64,000 bases of DNA from Microtetraspora glauca (GTDB lineage: Bacteria; Actinomycetota; Actinomycetes; Streptosporangiales; Streptosporangiaceae): the NCBI GenBank assembly GCA_001570385.1, contig BBYL01000018.1, positions 1-64,000 on the forward strand. The letters are read 5' to 3'. The notes below the pieces were generated by a model. That model was given only the letters and a program-made list of their open reading frames with translations, was not told the origin of the DNA and ran no database searches. Each line of letters opens with the position of its first letter. The stretch's first letter is position 1. The translations under genes and the position numbers were made by a program. Below, one piece after another: positions 15,642 through 23,708 of the stretch.

Positions 15642-18014
15642 GTGCGCGGTAACACGACGACGCGCCGTCTCGGGAGAGGCGTGGTGACGTCGATCGTCAT
15701 CGCCTCGACGCTGGGGCTCGGTGTCGCCCCCGTCCTGGCGGCCGACGGCGACCAGGCCGACACGGTGGTTCTCACCGAAGACTTCTCGTCAGGGGAACTC
15801 CCCGTCGGGTGGACCAGCCACCTCGGCTCCTGGCAGGTCAAGGACGGCCGCCTCGAAGGCACGTCTGTGAACGGCCAGCGTGCTCGCGTCACGTTCGGCA
15901 CGAGCTACGAGAACTACCGGCTCGAGGCCACGGCGAACTTCCTACAGGTGGCTAACGACTCCCGCTGGCTCAACCTGGCCGCGGACTTCCACGGTGCCGG
16001 GGACTACGGTTCGGTGTTCGTGGTCCGCAGCAACACGAAGCTGAGCAACGGCCTCGAATACGCGGTGAACAAGACGGCCGGCGGATCCTACACGTCGCCT
16101 GTCACCGCCGCCGCGAACGTCGCGCTCAACACGAACGAGACGCACGCGCTGTCGCTCGACGTACGCGGCACCCGTGCCACACTCTCGATCGACGGCGTCG
16201 CGTACCTGTCGACGAACGACCTGCTCCGTACGAACGGAACGCTCGGCCTCGTCGTCAACAACGCGACCGTCGCCTTCGACGACGTGAAGGTCACCCGGCT
16301 CGCCGCAGAGGCGACGGCGCCGGGCGCGCCGACGGGCCTGCGCGTCTCACAGAAGGACGGCCAGGCCACGCTCGCCTGGTCCGAACCCGCCGACGCAGGC
16401 ACGACCCCTGGCGGGGCGGCCGCGACCGTGACCGGATACGAGGTCGCGATCGGGGCCGCAGACGCCGGCGCCGACGGCCTGACGTGGTCTCCGGCGACCG
16501 GGACATCCCACACGTTCACCGGCCTGGCTCCCGGCGCGTACGCGCTGTGGGTGCGCGCCGTGAACAGCGAGGGCAGGAAGGGCGAGCCCGCGAGCGCCAA
16601 GGCGTCACCGGGAGTCCCCAAGATCAAGGGCTTCACCAAGACGCTCAGCGGTGGCGCGTGGAGCGCCGGCCACGTGCAGGGCATCGCGGTCGACGAGGCG
16701 AACGGCTACATCTACTACTCGTTCACCACCCTGCTCGTGAAGACCGATCTTGAGGGCAACGTGATCGGAACCATGGGCGGGTTCACGGGGCATCTCGGCG
16801 ACCTCGACTTCAACACGGCCGACGGCCGCGTCTACGGCTCGCTCGAGTACAAGGCGCAGAAGGCCTTCTACATCGCCATCATCGACGTCGACGCCATCGA
16901 CGAGATCGGGATGCGGGCGCAGAACTCGGACATCATGCGGACCGTGTACCTCGACGAGGTGGTCGCCGACTTCACTGCCGACATGGACGGCAACGGCGTC
17001 TTCGACGGGGACACGGCGAACACCCCGGACCACCGCTACGGCAGCAGCGGCATCGACGGCGTCAGCTTCGGCCCGAAGTTCGGCGAGACCGAAGGTGAGC
17101 AGTACCTGACGGTGGCCTACGGCATCTACTCCAACCTCGCCCGTACGGACAACGACCACCAGGTGCTGTTGCAGTACGACATCAGTGATTGGGCCCGCTA
17201 CGAGAAGCCGCTGGTCGAGGCGGCTCCTCATCACAGCGGCCCGGAGAGCGTGTCGGGCAAGTACTTCGTCCGTACCGGCAACACCACCTACGGTGTGCAG
17301 AATCTGGAGTACGACGGCTTCCTGCGGCGCTGGTTCATGGGTGTGTACGCGGGAGCCAAGCCGGCCTTCCCGAACTACACGCTCTTCGCGGTGGACGCCG
17401 CGACCCGGCCCGTGCTCGGCGAACTCGCCGGCACCGGGGGAGACCGGGGCCTCCTGATCGCGCCGGCGGCGGACGGGCGCGTCCACGAGGCCACCGGCGT
17501 CCGCGGCTGGGTCCAGAAGGCGGACGTGGGGATGGAATCGCTCGGCGACGGACTGTTCTACCTCGCACGCAACGGCACCCAGAACGGGCAGCAGACCGCC
17601 GACATCACGCTCTACCGGTGGACCGGCGACAACGACGCGCCGTTCGCATCGGTGAACGGCGAGAGCGAACTCCACCGCGCGCCGGTCATCACCTCGCGTG
17701 CGCCGGCCGGTGGTGAGGTCGGCGAGGTTTACGCCCACACCTTCACCGCCTCGGCGTTCCCGAAGGCGAGATTCGAGGTGACCGCGGGCACGCTGCCCAA
17801 GGGGCTCGCGCTTGACAGCGTGTCCGGGGTGCTCTCGGGTACGCCGACGAAGCCGGGACGGGCCGCGTTCACCGTGACCGCCGCGAACGAGGTCGGTCCG
17901 GCTGCCACGCAGAGGGTCGTCATCAAGATCAAAAACGGCAAGAAGGGCAACGGCAACGGCAACGGCAACGGGAACGGGAACGGGAAGGGCAACGGTTCCG
18001 CCGACGCTCGTTGA
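15642..18014 (+). CDS. Large secreted multidomain protein (LamG/FN3/Ig-like), 790 aa
   Basis: The GTG start has GAAGGAG eight bases upstream. Signal peptide at about 1-34 (VVTSIVIASTLGLGVAPVLA). Then a concanavalin-like domain (DFSSGELPVGW to VAFDDVKVTRL, about 45-220), a fibronectin III domain (PTGLRVSQKDGQATLAW, about 228-325), a central region of about 300 residues of unknown fold with propeller-like strands, and a putative Ig domain (ITSRAPAGGEVGEVYAHTF, about 685-770). The C terminus is a basic GNGNGNGNGKG tail from hexanucleotide repeats. No catalytic motif was recognised. Probable roles are surface or polysaccharide binding. There is no sortase signal or C-terminal helix, so it is probably released. 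Confidence 0.85.
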   Translation: MRGNTTTRRLGRGVVTSIVIASTLGLGVAPVLAADGDQADTVVLTEDFSSGELPVGWTSHLGSWQVKDGRLEGTSVNGQRARVTFGTSYENYRLEATANFLQVANDSRWLNLAADFHGAGDYGSVFVVRSNTKLSNGLEYAVNKTAGGSYTSPVTAAANVALNTNETHALSLDVRGTRATLSIDGVAYLSTNDLLRTNGTLGLVVNNATVAFDDVKVTRLAAEATAPGAPTGLRVSQKDGQATLAWSEPADAGTTPGGAAATVTGYEVAIGAADAGADGLTWSPATGTSHTFTGLAPGAYALWVRAVNSEGRKGEPASAKASPGVPKIKGFTKTLSGGAWSAGHVQGIAVDEANGYIYYSFTTLLVKTDLEGNVIGTMGGFTGHLGDLDFNTADGRVYGSLEYKAQKAFYIAIIDVDAIDEIGMRAQNSDIMRTVYLDEVVADFTADMDGNGVFDGDTANTPDHRYGSSGIDGVSFGPKFGETEGEQYLTVAYGIYSNLARTDNDHQVLLQYDISDWARYEKPLVEAAPHHSGPESVSGKYFVRTGNTTYGVQNLEYDGFLRRWFMGVYAGAKPAFPNYTLFAVDAATRPVLGELAGTGGDRGLLIAPAADGRVHEATGVRGWVQKADVGMESLGDGLFYLARNGTQNGQQTADITLYRWTGDNDAPFASVNGESELHRAPVITSRAPAGGEVGEVYAHTFTASAFPKARFEVTAGTLPKGLALDSVSGVLSGTPTKPGRAAFTVTAANEVGPAATQRVVIKIKNGKKGNGNGNGNGNGNGKGNGSADAR

Positions 18015-18036
18015 TCGGAATATTGCCGGATATTTG

Positions 18037-18068
18037 CCGCCTCGGACGTGGGAACGCGTCCGAGGCGG
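18037..18068 (+). terminator. 12-bp-stem hairpin after the secreted protein gene
   Basis: CCGCCTCGGACG, an 8-nt loop, then CGTCCGAGGCGG: a perfect stem 22 nt after the stop codon. Confidence 0.85.
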
Positions 18069-18081
18069 ACATCTATGGGGC

Positions 18082-18342
18082 GTGGCCACGACGATCGAGC
18101 ACGACGGCCCCGTGCCGGTGCACCGGCAACTCGCGGACATCCTCCGCGACCAGATCCTGAGCGGCCACATCGAGCCCGATTGCGCGCTTCCCTCGGAGGC
18201 GGACCTCCGGCAGCGGTACGGCGTGCTGCCCGAGGACGTACGCCGGGCGATCCAGGAACTCAGCGACGAGGGCCTCGTCTACATCCTCGCCGACCAGGGG
18301 GCCTACGTGTCCTCCCGCGCGGAGGAGACCGGCGGCGGCTGA
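18082..18342 (+). CDS. Small GntR-type winged-helix protein, 86 aa
   Basis: GTG at 18082 is chosen because the upstream in-frame codons fall in the terminator hairpin. Nearly the whole protein is a GntR winged-helix domain: VHRQLADILRDQILSGHIEP, PSEADLRQRYGVLPEDVRRA, and the wing LVYILADQGAYVSS. There is no effector domain, unlike FadR, HutC or YtrA types (YtrA-type proteins have a further short helical tail). It could be a truncated gene or one of the small GntR-like proteins common in actinomycetes. Target unknown. Confidence 0.7.
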   Translation: MATTIEHDGPVPVHRQLADILRDQILSGHIEPDCALPSEADLRQRYGVLPEDVRRAIQELSDEGLVYILADQGAYVSSRAEETGGG

Positions 18343-18353
18343 CGCCATGGCTT

Positions 18354-18500
18354 GGCTCCGTAGCGCAGTCCGTCGATGAGCAGGGCGACCATGCGCCCGG
18401 CACGGGTGTGATCCACCACGGCCGGCAAGCACAGGTTGGACACCGCGTGCAAGAGTTCCATGGATTCGACGTCGCCGCGGATCGCACCGGCGGCGGCCGG
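18354..18500 (-). pseudogene. TetR-family C-terminal remnant
   Basis: The reverse strand encodes GDVESMELLHAVSNLCLPA and then RAGRMVALLIDGLRYGA, the typical last helices of an actinobacterial TetR regulator. No DNA-binding domain exists upstream and the frame opens only a short way, so this is a leftover tail. Confidence 0.6.
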
Positions 18501-18603
18501 TCGACGAGCGCGCCGCCGCCTGACAAAGGGTCCAGGCATCCTGACCACATGACCGGCCCTCCGCCAGGACGCTGGACCGCAGGTCAGAATGGGGTTCCAG
18601 CAT

Positions 18604-18643
18604 TAGCTGTGAACTAGCCTGGATAGCTGTGAACTAGCCTGGA
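18604..18643 (+). repeat. Perfect 20-bp tandem duplication before the YceI gene
   Basis: TAGCTGTGAACTAGCCTGGA is present twice head to tail, ending 3 nt before the ATG. Each copy carries a GGA-type ribosome site, and the second is the functional one by position. Confidence 0.95.
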
Positions 18644-18646
18644 GAC

Positions 18647-19195
18647 ATGGGCATCCAGCCTGGCACGTACACGATGGGTCCCGAATCCGGGCGGCTCCTC
18701 ATTCGGACCACCCGCGCCGGACTCGGCGCGAAGGCCGGTCACGATCTCACCCTTGAGCCCACGCGCTGGCGCGGCGAGGCCACGGTGGCCGATCCGGCCG
18801 GTTCCTCGGTCGCTGTGGAGGTCGACGTCGAGTCGATCGAGGTCAAGGAGGGAACCGGTGGCATCAAGCCGCTCAGCGACTCCGACCGCAGGGATATCGT
18901 ACGGAACCTCCGGGACAAGGTGCTGAACACAAGGGAACACCCGACGATCACGTTCCGGTCGTCACGGGTCGACGGCACCGCCGAGTCGTTCCACGTCGAG
19001 GGCGACCTCACCCTCGCCGGGGCCACCCGGACCGTCACCGTGGAAGGCCGGGTGGTCGAGGGGCGGGTGCGCGGGTCGACGACCATCGTGCAGAGCCGGT
19101 GGGGAATCCGCCCCTACTCGGCGCTCTTCGGCACACTCAGGCTCAGCGACGAGGTCGGCGTGGAGTTCGACGTCGGTCTCACTCCCGACGCCTGA
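18647..19195 (+). CDS. YceI-like lipocalin-fold protein, 182 aa
   Basis: The full-length YceI domain spans nearly the whole protein: GTYTMGPESGRLLIRTTRAG, GHDLTLEP, a central VEVDVESIEVKEGTGG strand pair and the conserved TREHPTITFRSSRV segment, then GDLTLAGATRTVTVEG. YceI proteins form a beta barrel that binds isoprenoid or other amphiphilic ligands. No signal peptide is present, as in other cytosolic actinobacterial members. The start ATG directly follows the 20-bp tandem duplication. Ligand and role are unknown here. Confidence 0.9.
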   Translation: MGIQPGTYTMGPESGRLLIRTTRAGLGAKAGHDLTLEPTRWRGEATVADPAGSSVAVEVDVESIEVKEGTGGIKPLSDSDRRDIVRNLRDKVLNTREHPTITFRSSRVDGTAESFHVEGDLTLAGATRTVTVEGRVVEGRVRGSTTIVQSRWGIRPYSALFGTLRLSDEVGVEFDVGLTPDA

Positions 19196-19292
19196 GAGAC
19201 ACCGACACCGGATCGGAGTGACGGCCGGCCCCGAGACCGGCGGCGATCACGGCGGCGAGACCGGCGGTGGCTACGGCGGCGAGACCGGCGAA

Positions 19293-19323
19293 GGACTCGC
19301 CCGGAACGGGTCCGGGCGAGTCC
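19293..19323. terminator. 13-bp-stem hairpin between convergent genes
   Basis: GGACTCGCCCGGA, loop ACGGG, TCCGGGCGAGTCC: a perfect stem between the YceI stop (19195) and the amidase stop (19377). It could serve both. Imperfect GGCGGCGAGACC repeats precede it at about 19233-19292. Confidence 0.85.
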
Positions 19324-19376
19324 CTTGCGGCGTGATCAGGCGTTTCTCGCGCCGTGGACGGTCGTCCGCCTCCGAA

Positions 19377-21863
19377 TCAGCTCGCGTCGTCCTCCCCGGA
19401 CGGAGGAGCGGAGGTCACCGCCGCGGTGGCCTCCGACGTCGCGTCGCCCTCCTTGTAGCCGGTCGCCGACGCCGTCACCCGTACGGACAGGTGCGCGCCG
19501 CGGTCGTGACCCTTGATGTGGTAGGTCTCCGCGGTGGCATCCGCGATCGGGAGGCCGTCGCGCAGCCACTGGTAGGAGACCTTCTCCGCCGCCGGTGCCC
19601 ACGTGCCTGGTGACGCCTTCAGCGACCACCCGATCTTCGGAACGCCGGTCACCTTCGGCTTCTCGACGGACGAGAACGTGCCGGGCCCGACGGGCACGGT
19701 GGCCTCGGAGCGCGCCGACGTGGCGGTGAAGTACGGGTCGTCGACGGTCACCGTCACGGTCACGGCCTTGCCGAGGTCAGCGACGCCCGGCCGGAACGTC
19801 GCGGCGGTCGCGCCGGGGACCGCGGTGCCGTCCAGGTGCCACTGGTAGGTGAAGCCCTCCACCTGCCGTGACCACGAACCGGTGGAGGCGGTGAGATCCG
19901 CTCCCACCTCGGCGGTGCCGCCGATGGCGGGCAGCGCGGTGTTGACCACCGCGGACCTCTGGCTGTCGTGCAGGTCCACCTCGGCCGCGCGGACGAACAC
20001 CTGCCGGTGGGCGTACCACAGCTGGTAGTACCTGTCCTGGCCCTTGAGGTCGGTCCGGTCGCCCGGGCCCGACCCGTCGAACGTCTTCGCGTGGTAGTAG
20101 TCCGTGACCACGTCCTCGTCGCTGACCGCGTACGTCTGTCCGACCGGGACCTTGTACTCCAGCGGCGAGAGCCCCTGCACGGGGACGGTGGTGCCGGCGT
20201 ACGCGGATGCCTCGGGATAGGCCCGGCCATAGACCGCGGCCGGTGTGGTCGTGGACCTCACGGTGACCGTCTTGGCGGACGTCCGGACGACGACGGGCTT
20301 GGTGGCGGGGTTGTGCAGCCAGGCGAGCGAGCCCGCCCACCACACGCCCAGCCAGTCGCCCTGCACCTCGGCGACGACGAGCTTCTGGCCCGAGACGGCA
20401 CGCGCGCTGATGTCGCTCACGTAGGTCGTGCCCGCGACGCCGGTCGGCTTCCATCCCGGGTCCTTGGCGAGCGGGGCGCTCGCGGAGGGCGACTGGTGGA
20501 GCGGGACGAAGTTGGTGCCCGCGCCGGCGACGCAGTCCGGTGAGGGCGGCGACGCCGCCGCGCAGCCGGTCAGCGGCTGCGGGTTGTCGTGGTAGCCGGT
20601 CCGCACCTCCACGACGTCTCCCGCCGCGACATCGGACGTGGTCTTCCGCGTGCCGCCGATGGGAGCGCCGAGCAGCTCGAAGTAGTGGTCCCAGTCCCAG
20701 TACGGTCCCGGATCCCAGTGCATGGTCTTGGTGTTACCGAGGATCGTCCCCGGCACCTGGTCGTGGCCGATGATGTGCGCCCGGTCGAGCGGGATGTCGT
20801 ACTTCCCGGCGAGGTGCTTCACCAGGGCGGCGGAACTCTGGTACATCGACTCGGTGTACCACCCGGCGGTCCCGGCGAAGCCCTCGTGCTCGATGCCGAT
20901 CGCGTGCATGTTCATGTACCAGTTGCCGGCGTGCCAGCCGACGTCCTTGGCGTCGAGGTGCTGGGCGATGTGGCCGTCGGACGAGCGGATCGTGTAGTTC
21001 CACGCGAGGTAGGTGGGGTCCTGGGCGAGCCTCACGGAGGGGCCGAAGTACCCCTCGGTGTCGTGGATGACGATGTAGTCGAGCTTCGGTCCTCCCGGCC
21101 CCGTGCGGTCGGCGAGGTCGTGGTTGCCGTAGTCGGTGGTGCCGTCCGGCTCGGTGGGGGAGCCCTTGGCGTACGGCGCCTCGAGCCACTCGCAGTCGAG
21201 TCCGGCCGGGCAGTCGGTGATCGGGGCGGCGATCTTCTGCGCGCGCGGAAGCACGACCGAACTGTCGGCGGCGAGCGTCACCCGCTGGCCGTCGTCGGTG
21301 ACGCGGCTCTCGCCCTTCTGGAGGGTCTGGTACACCTGCCGTACGAAGTCGTTCTTGGAGCCGAAGCGCGCCACCGCGCCCTGCCAGGCGGTCAGGTCGT
21401 CGCCGCCCTCGTGGTAGGACGCCAGCAGCGCCGCGCCGCCGCAGATGTTGGCGTTCGGCTCCTGACGGAGCGCGGTGACCGGGAGGCCGGTCAGCTCGGC
21501 CGCCGCGGTGATCTGGCTCTTCGGCGTGGCCGTGCGGCCCTTGTCCGCTCCGTCCCAGGCTTCGGGTGCCTGGTCGCTCAGGTCGAACACGCCGTAGCCG
21601 CCGTCGTCGCTGGGCCGACCCTGATGATCGTTCCAGCGGGACAACATGTACGACACGGCCTTCAGCAGGGACTCGGGCACGCCCGTGGCCCGGGCCGCCT
21701 CGGAGAACGCCGCGTCCCGCGTGGGCGCGGACAGCGTCGCCGTACAGGACACCCGGGTGCCGGATACCTGTTCGGAGGCGGAGCCCACCGCGGCCGGCGT
21801 GACCGACAGCAGCATCGCCGCGGCCGCGCCCGCGACGGCGGCGCTCCGGAGTGAAGATCTCAC
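19377..21863 (-). CDS. Secreted N-acetylmuramoyl-L-alanine amidase with Ig-like tail, 828 aa
   Basis: GTG start at 21863; signal peptide at about 1-29 (VAGAAAAMLLSVTPAAVGSA). Residues 40-200 are helical and lysozyme/transglycosylase-like in pattern (ATGVPESLLKAVSYMLSRW). The amidase_2/PGRP domain covers about 265-400: VIHDTEGYF, QHLDAKDVGWHAGNW, AIGIEHEGFAG, HIIGHDQVPG and a WDPGPYWDW end, giving the expected Zn ligands (His in VIHDTEG, later His, and Asp/Cys-type position in WDPG). SH3-like segments follow, then two Ig-like repeats of about 85 residues (YQWHLDGTAVPGA and YQWLRDGLPIADA). Known role: cleaving peptidoglycan stem peptides. An inverted repeat lies just upstream of the start. Confidence 0.9.
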   Translation of the reverse strand: MRSSLRSAAVAGAAAAMLLSVTPAAVGSASEQVSGTRVSCTATLSAPTRDAAFSEAARATGVPESLLKAVSYMLSRWNDHQGRPSDDGGYGVFDLSDQAPEAWDGADKGRTATPKSQITAAAELTGLPVTALRQEPNANICGGAALLASYHEGGDDLTAWQGAVARFGSKNDFVRQVYQTLQKGESRVTDDGQRVTLAADSSVVLPRAQKIAAPITDCPAGLDCEWLEAPYAKGSPTEPDGTTDYGNHDLADRTGPGGPKLDYIVIHDTEGYFGPSVRLAQDPTYLAWNYTIRSSDGHIAQHLDAKDVGWHAGNWYMNMHAIGIEHEGFAGTAGWYTESMYQSSAALVKHLAGKYDIPLDRAHIIGHDQVPGTILGNTKTMHWDPGPYWDWDHYFELLGAPIGGTRKTTSDVAAGDVVEVRTGYHDNPQPLTGCAAASPPSPDCVAGAGTNFVPLHQSPSASAPLAKDPGWKPTGVAGTTYVSDISARAVSGQKLVVAEVQGDWLGVWWAGSLAWLHNPATKPVVVRTSAKTVTVRSTTTPAAVYGRAYPEASAYAGTTVPVQGLSPLEYKVPVGQTYAVSDEDVVTDYYHAKTFDGSGPGDRTDLKGQDRYYQLWYAHRQVFVRAAEVDLHDSQRSAVVNTALPAIGGTAEVGADLTASTGSWSRQVEGFTYQWHLDGTAVPGATAATFRPGVADLGKAVTVTVTVDDPYFTATSARSEATVPVGPGTFSSVEKPKVTGVPKIGWSLKASPGTWAPAAEKVSYQWLRDGLPIADATAETYHIKGHDRGAHLSVRVTASATGYKEGDATSEATAAVTSAPPSGEDDAS

Positions 21864-21920
21864 CTATGTGACCCCTTCTCGAAATGCCTGTGGGGGGTTC
21901 AGGCCGGGGTAATCACATAG
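21864..21920 (-). promoter_or_regulatory. Inverted repeat in the amidase leader
   Basis: CTATGTGACCCC (21864-21875) pairs with GGGGTAATCACATAG (21906-21920): 8 + 4 bp with a 3-nt bulge, touching the start codon. A leader stem that could hide the start site, or an operator. No known riboswitch consensus (for example the c-di-AMP type) was found. Confidence 0.5.
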
Positions 21921-22064
21921 CGCGCCGCCGTCTCGCGCCAGAGTGCTACGCAAATCTCGTCGAGATCGTAACTTTTCGCCAGGGACGGATGGTCGAGTGA
22001 AAATTACCGTCTTCGCATCCCCGGGGGGTCATCGCCCCACAGAAGACGCGTGTCGCGGGAATCT

Positions 22065-22403
22065 TCAGGACGTCGTGGTGAGGGACTCCACGGGCAGGCC
22101 GGCCTCGACCCAGTCCTGGATGCCCTCCCGGTACTTGCGGACGTTCGTGTAGCCGAGGGCGCTGAGCCGGTTCGCGACCGCCTGGCTGTTCGGGCACGCG
22201 ACGTTCGAGCAGTAGGTCACGATCGCGGCGTCCTTGTCGGGCAGCAGGGCGGCGGCCCGCTCGGCGACCTCGGCCTCCACGAGGGCGACCGCGCCCGGCA
22301 GGTGCTGCTGGGCGTAGTAGTCGCCCCCGAGGGCGTCGACGACGATGATGTCGCCGGCGTCGATGGCGGCCTTGAGCTCGTCGCGGGAGATGAGTGCGGT
22401 CAT
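22065..22403 (-). CDS. Single-domain rhodanese, 112 aa
   Basis: The protein is one rhodanese domain: DAGDIIVVDALGG, HLPGAVALVEAEV, and the active-site loop TYCSNVACPNS with the catalytic Cys as C-S-N-V-A-C, followed by LGYTNVRKYREGIQDWVEAG. Known chemistry: sulfur transfer from thiosulfate or a persulfide to a thiol acceptor. The second Cys in the loop is of interest for persulfide sensing or exchange. It is divergent from a TetR gene 37 nt away, with a palindrome in between, so that TetR very likely controls it. Confidence 0.92.
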   Translation of the reverse strand: MTALISRDELKAAIDAGDIIVVDALGGDYYAQQHLPGAVALVEAEVAERAAALLPDKDAAIVTYCSNVACPNSQAVANRLSALGYTNVRKYREGIQDWVEAGLPVESLTTTS

Positions 22404-22421
22404 TGCGTCCTCCAGAAGAAG

Positions 22422-22435
22422 TGGACTACAGTCCA
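22422..22435. promoter_or_regulatory. Operator 1 between rhodanese and TetR genes, TGGACT-AC-AGTCCA
   Basis: A perfect 6-2-6 palindrome between the two start codons, overlapping both promoters. The core GGACTACAGTCC matches operator 2 (GGACCACAGTCC). Confidence 0.75.
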
Positions 22436-22440
22436 GTTTT

Positions 22441-23082
22441 GTGAACGCGTCGGAAACTACCGGACCACAGTCCGGTTCGTCAAGGCAACTGCTTCACCTA
22501 CTCAGGGAGGAGCCGCCGAAGGAGCGGGCGGACGCCGCGCGCAACCGGCAGAAGGTGCTGGCCGCGGCGGCCAAGCTGTTCCGGGAGGAAGGGGTCGAGG
22601 CCGTCTCGATGGACGCGATCGCCGCGGAGGCCGGCGTCGGCAAGGGCACCCTCTTCCGGAGATTCGGCGACAAGTCCGGGCTGGTGGCCGCGCTGCTCGA
22701 CGACCAGGAACGCCTGCTCCAGGGAAGGATCATTTCCGGTCCGCCGCCGCTCGGCCCGGGAGCGCCCGCCGCCGAACGCGTCGTGGCGTTCGTCGACGCC
22801 TATGCCGCGTATCTCTTCGAGAACCTCGACCTGCTCCGCGTCTCGGAGACCGCCAGTCCCGGTGCCCGGTACCGGATCGGCGCGTACCGGTTCTGGCACC
22901 TCCACCTGGCGATCCTGCTCGCCGAGGCCCGCCCGGGCTGCGACGCCGATCTCGTCGCACACGCGCTTCTCGCGCCGCTGGGGGCCGAGCACGCGACCGC
23001 CGTACTGCACGAGCACGACGCGGAGCGGGTCGGTGCGGCCCTGCGCGATCTGGCGAACGCGCTGGTCGGAGCCCGTCCCTAG
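22441..23082 (+). CDS. TetR-family regulator, 213 aa
   Basis: The only reasonable start is GTG at 22441. There is no ribosome site, but a TACAGT box lies 8 nt upstream, so the mRNA is probably leaderless. The DNA-binding domain is at about 35-85: NRQKVLAAAAKLFREEGVEA, then DAIAAEAGVGKGTLFRRFGD. The C-terminal helical domain (AFVDAYAAYLFENLDLLRVSE) is of the TetR_C type found in small actinobacterial repressors. It probably represses itself and the divergent rhodanese gene through two GGAC-N4-GTCC sites. The inducer is unknown; a sulfur or electrophile signal would fit the target. Confidence 0.88.
   Translation: MNASETTGPQSGSSRQLLHLLREEPPKERADAARNRQKVLAAAAKLFREEGVEAVSMDAIAAEAGVGKGTLFRRFGDKSGLVAALLDDQERLLQGRIISGPPPLGPGAPAAERVVAFVDAYAAYLFENLDLLRVSETASPGARYRIGAYRFWHLHLAILLAEARPGCDADLVAHALLAPLGAEHATAVLHEHDAERVGAALRDLANALVGARP
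22459..22476. promoter_or_regulatory. Operator 2 inside the TetR 5' end, ACCGGAC-CACA-GTCCGGT
   Basis: An 18-bp perfect palindrome (7-4-7) centred 34 nt downstream of operator 1's end. It lies in the first codons of the TetR gene if translation starts at 22441. Confidence 0.7.
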
Positions 23083-23111
23083 CCGAGATGGCGAGAACGC
23101 CGTGCGGAGGG

Positions 23112-23708
23112 TCAGCGGGAGGTCCAACCCGGGTCGCGGCCGAGGTAGCGCAGCAGTGCCGCGACGTCGTCGTCCCCGTCCTGCGCCTCCAGCGCCGCCG
23201 CGTACGCGCCGTACGCCCGGAGCGGCGGGACGACCTGCTCGGCGACCGCCATCAGTTCCCGGGCGAGCTTCGGGGTGAGCGGGGACGGCTGCCCGGTGGC
23301 GACGGCGATGTCCCAGGCGTGCACCGCGGCGTCGAGGGCGCAGGCGCCGACCCCGAGCGAGGCGGACATCGTGCCGGGCGGCACCGGGACCGGCACGTCC
23401 TCGGTGTCCTCGGCGATCGTCGACCAGGCGTCGGCGGAGGCCTTCATCGCCTCCTCCGCCACGGTCTGCGGGGCGGCGGCCAGCGTGCCGGAAGGCGCGA
23501 ACGGGTCCTCCGACGGCATGGGCCCGCCCGTGATGAACCCGGCGAAGCCGATCTGGTCGCCCGCGGCGTGCTGGAGCACCTGGGTGGCATTCCACTCCGA
23601 GCAGGGAGTCGGGCGGGTCCAGTCCTCCTCGGCGACGGCGCGCACGGTCGTGCGCAGCGCCTCGTGCGCCTCGTTCAGCACGGCCCAACTCGTCATGTTC
23701 TCGGTCAT
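23112..23708 (-). CDS. TIGR03086/MDMPI-type DinB-fold metal-binding protein, 198 aa
   Basis: ATG at 23708 (MTENMTSWAVLNEAHEALR) is chosen for the GGAGAA site upstream. The protein has the four-helix DinB/mycothiol-dependent maleylpyruvate isomerase-like pattern: WTRPTPCSEWNATQVLQHAAGDQ with the first His ligand, then ALDAAVHAWDIAVATG with the H-x-W-D helix of TIGR03086 proteins. A third His position is less clear. Family members in actinomycetes bind a metal and are thought to act on thiol conjugates; the reaction here is unknown. Confidence 0.85.
   Translation of the reverse strand: MTENMTSWAVLNEAHEALRTTVRAVAEEDWTRPTPCSEWNATQVLQHAAGDQIGFAGFITGGPMPSEDPFAPSGTLAAAPQTVAEEAMKASADAWSTIAEDTEDVPVPVPPGTMSASLGVGACALDAAVHAWDIAVATGQPSPLTPKLARELMAVAEQVVPPLRAYGAYAAALEAQDGDDDVAALLRYLGRDPGWTSR

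Noticed and set aside
21864..22060. c-di-AMP (ydaO-type) riboswitch before the amidase
   Set aside because: Conserved ydaO core sequences were not found on the minus strand; only a simple inverted repeat is present.
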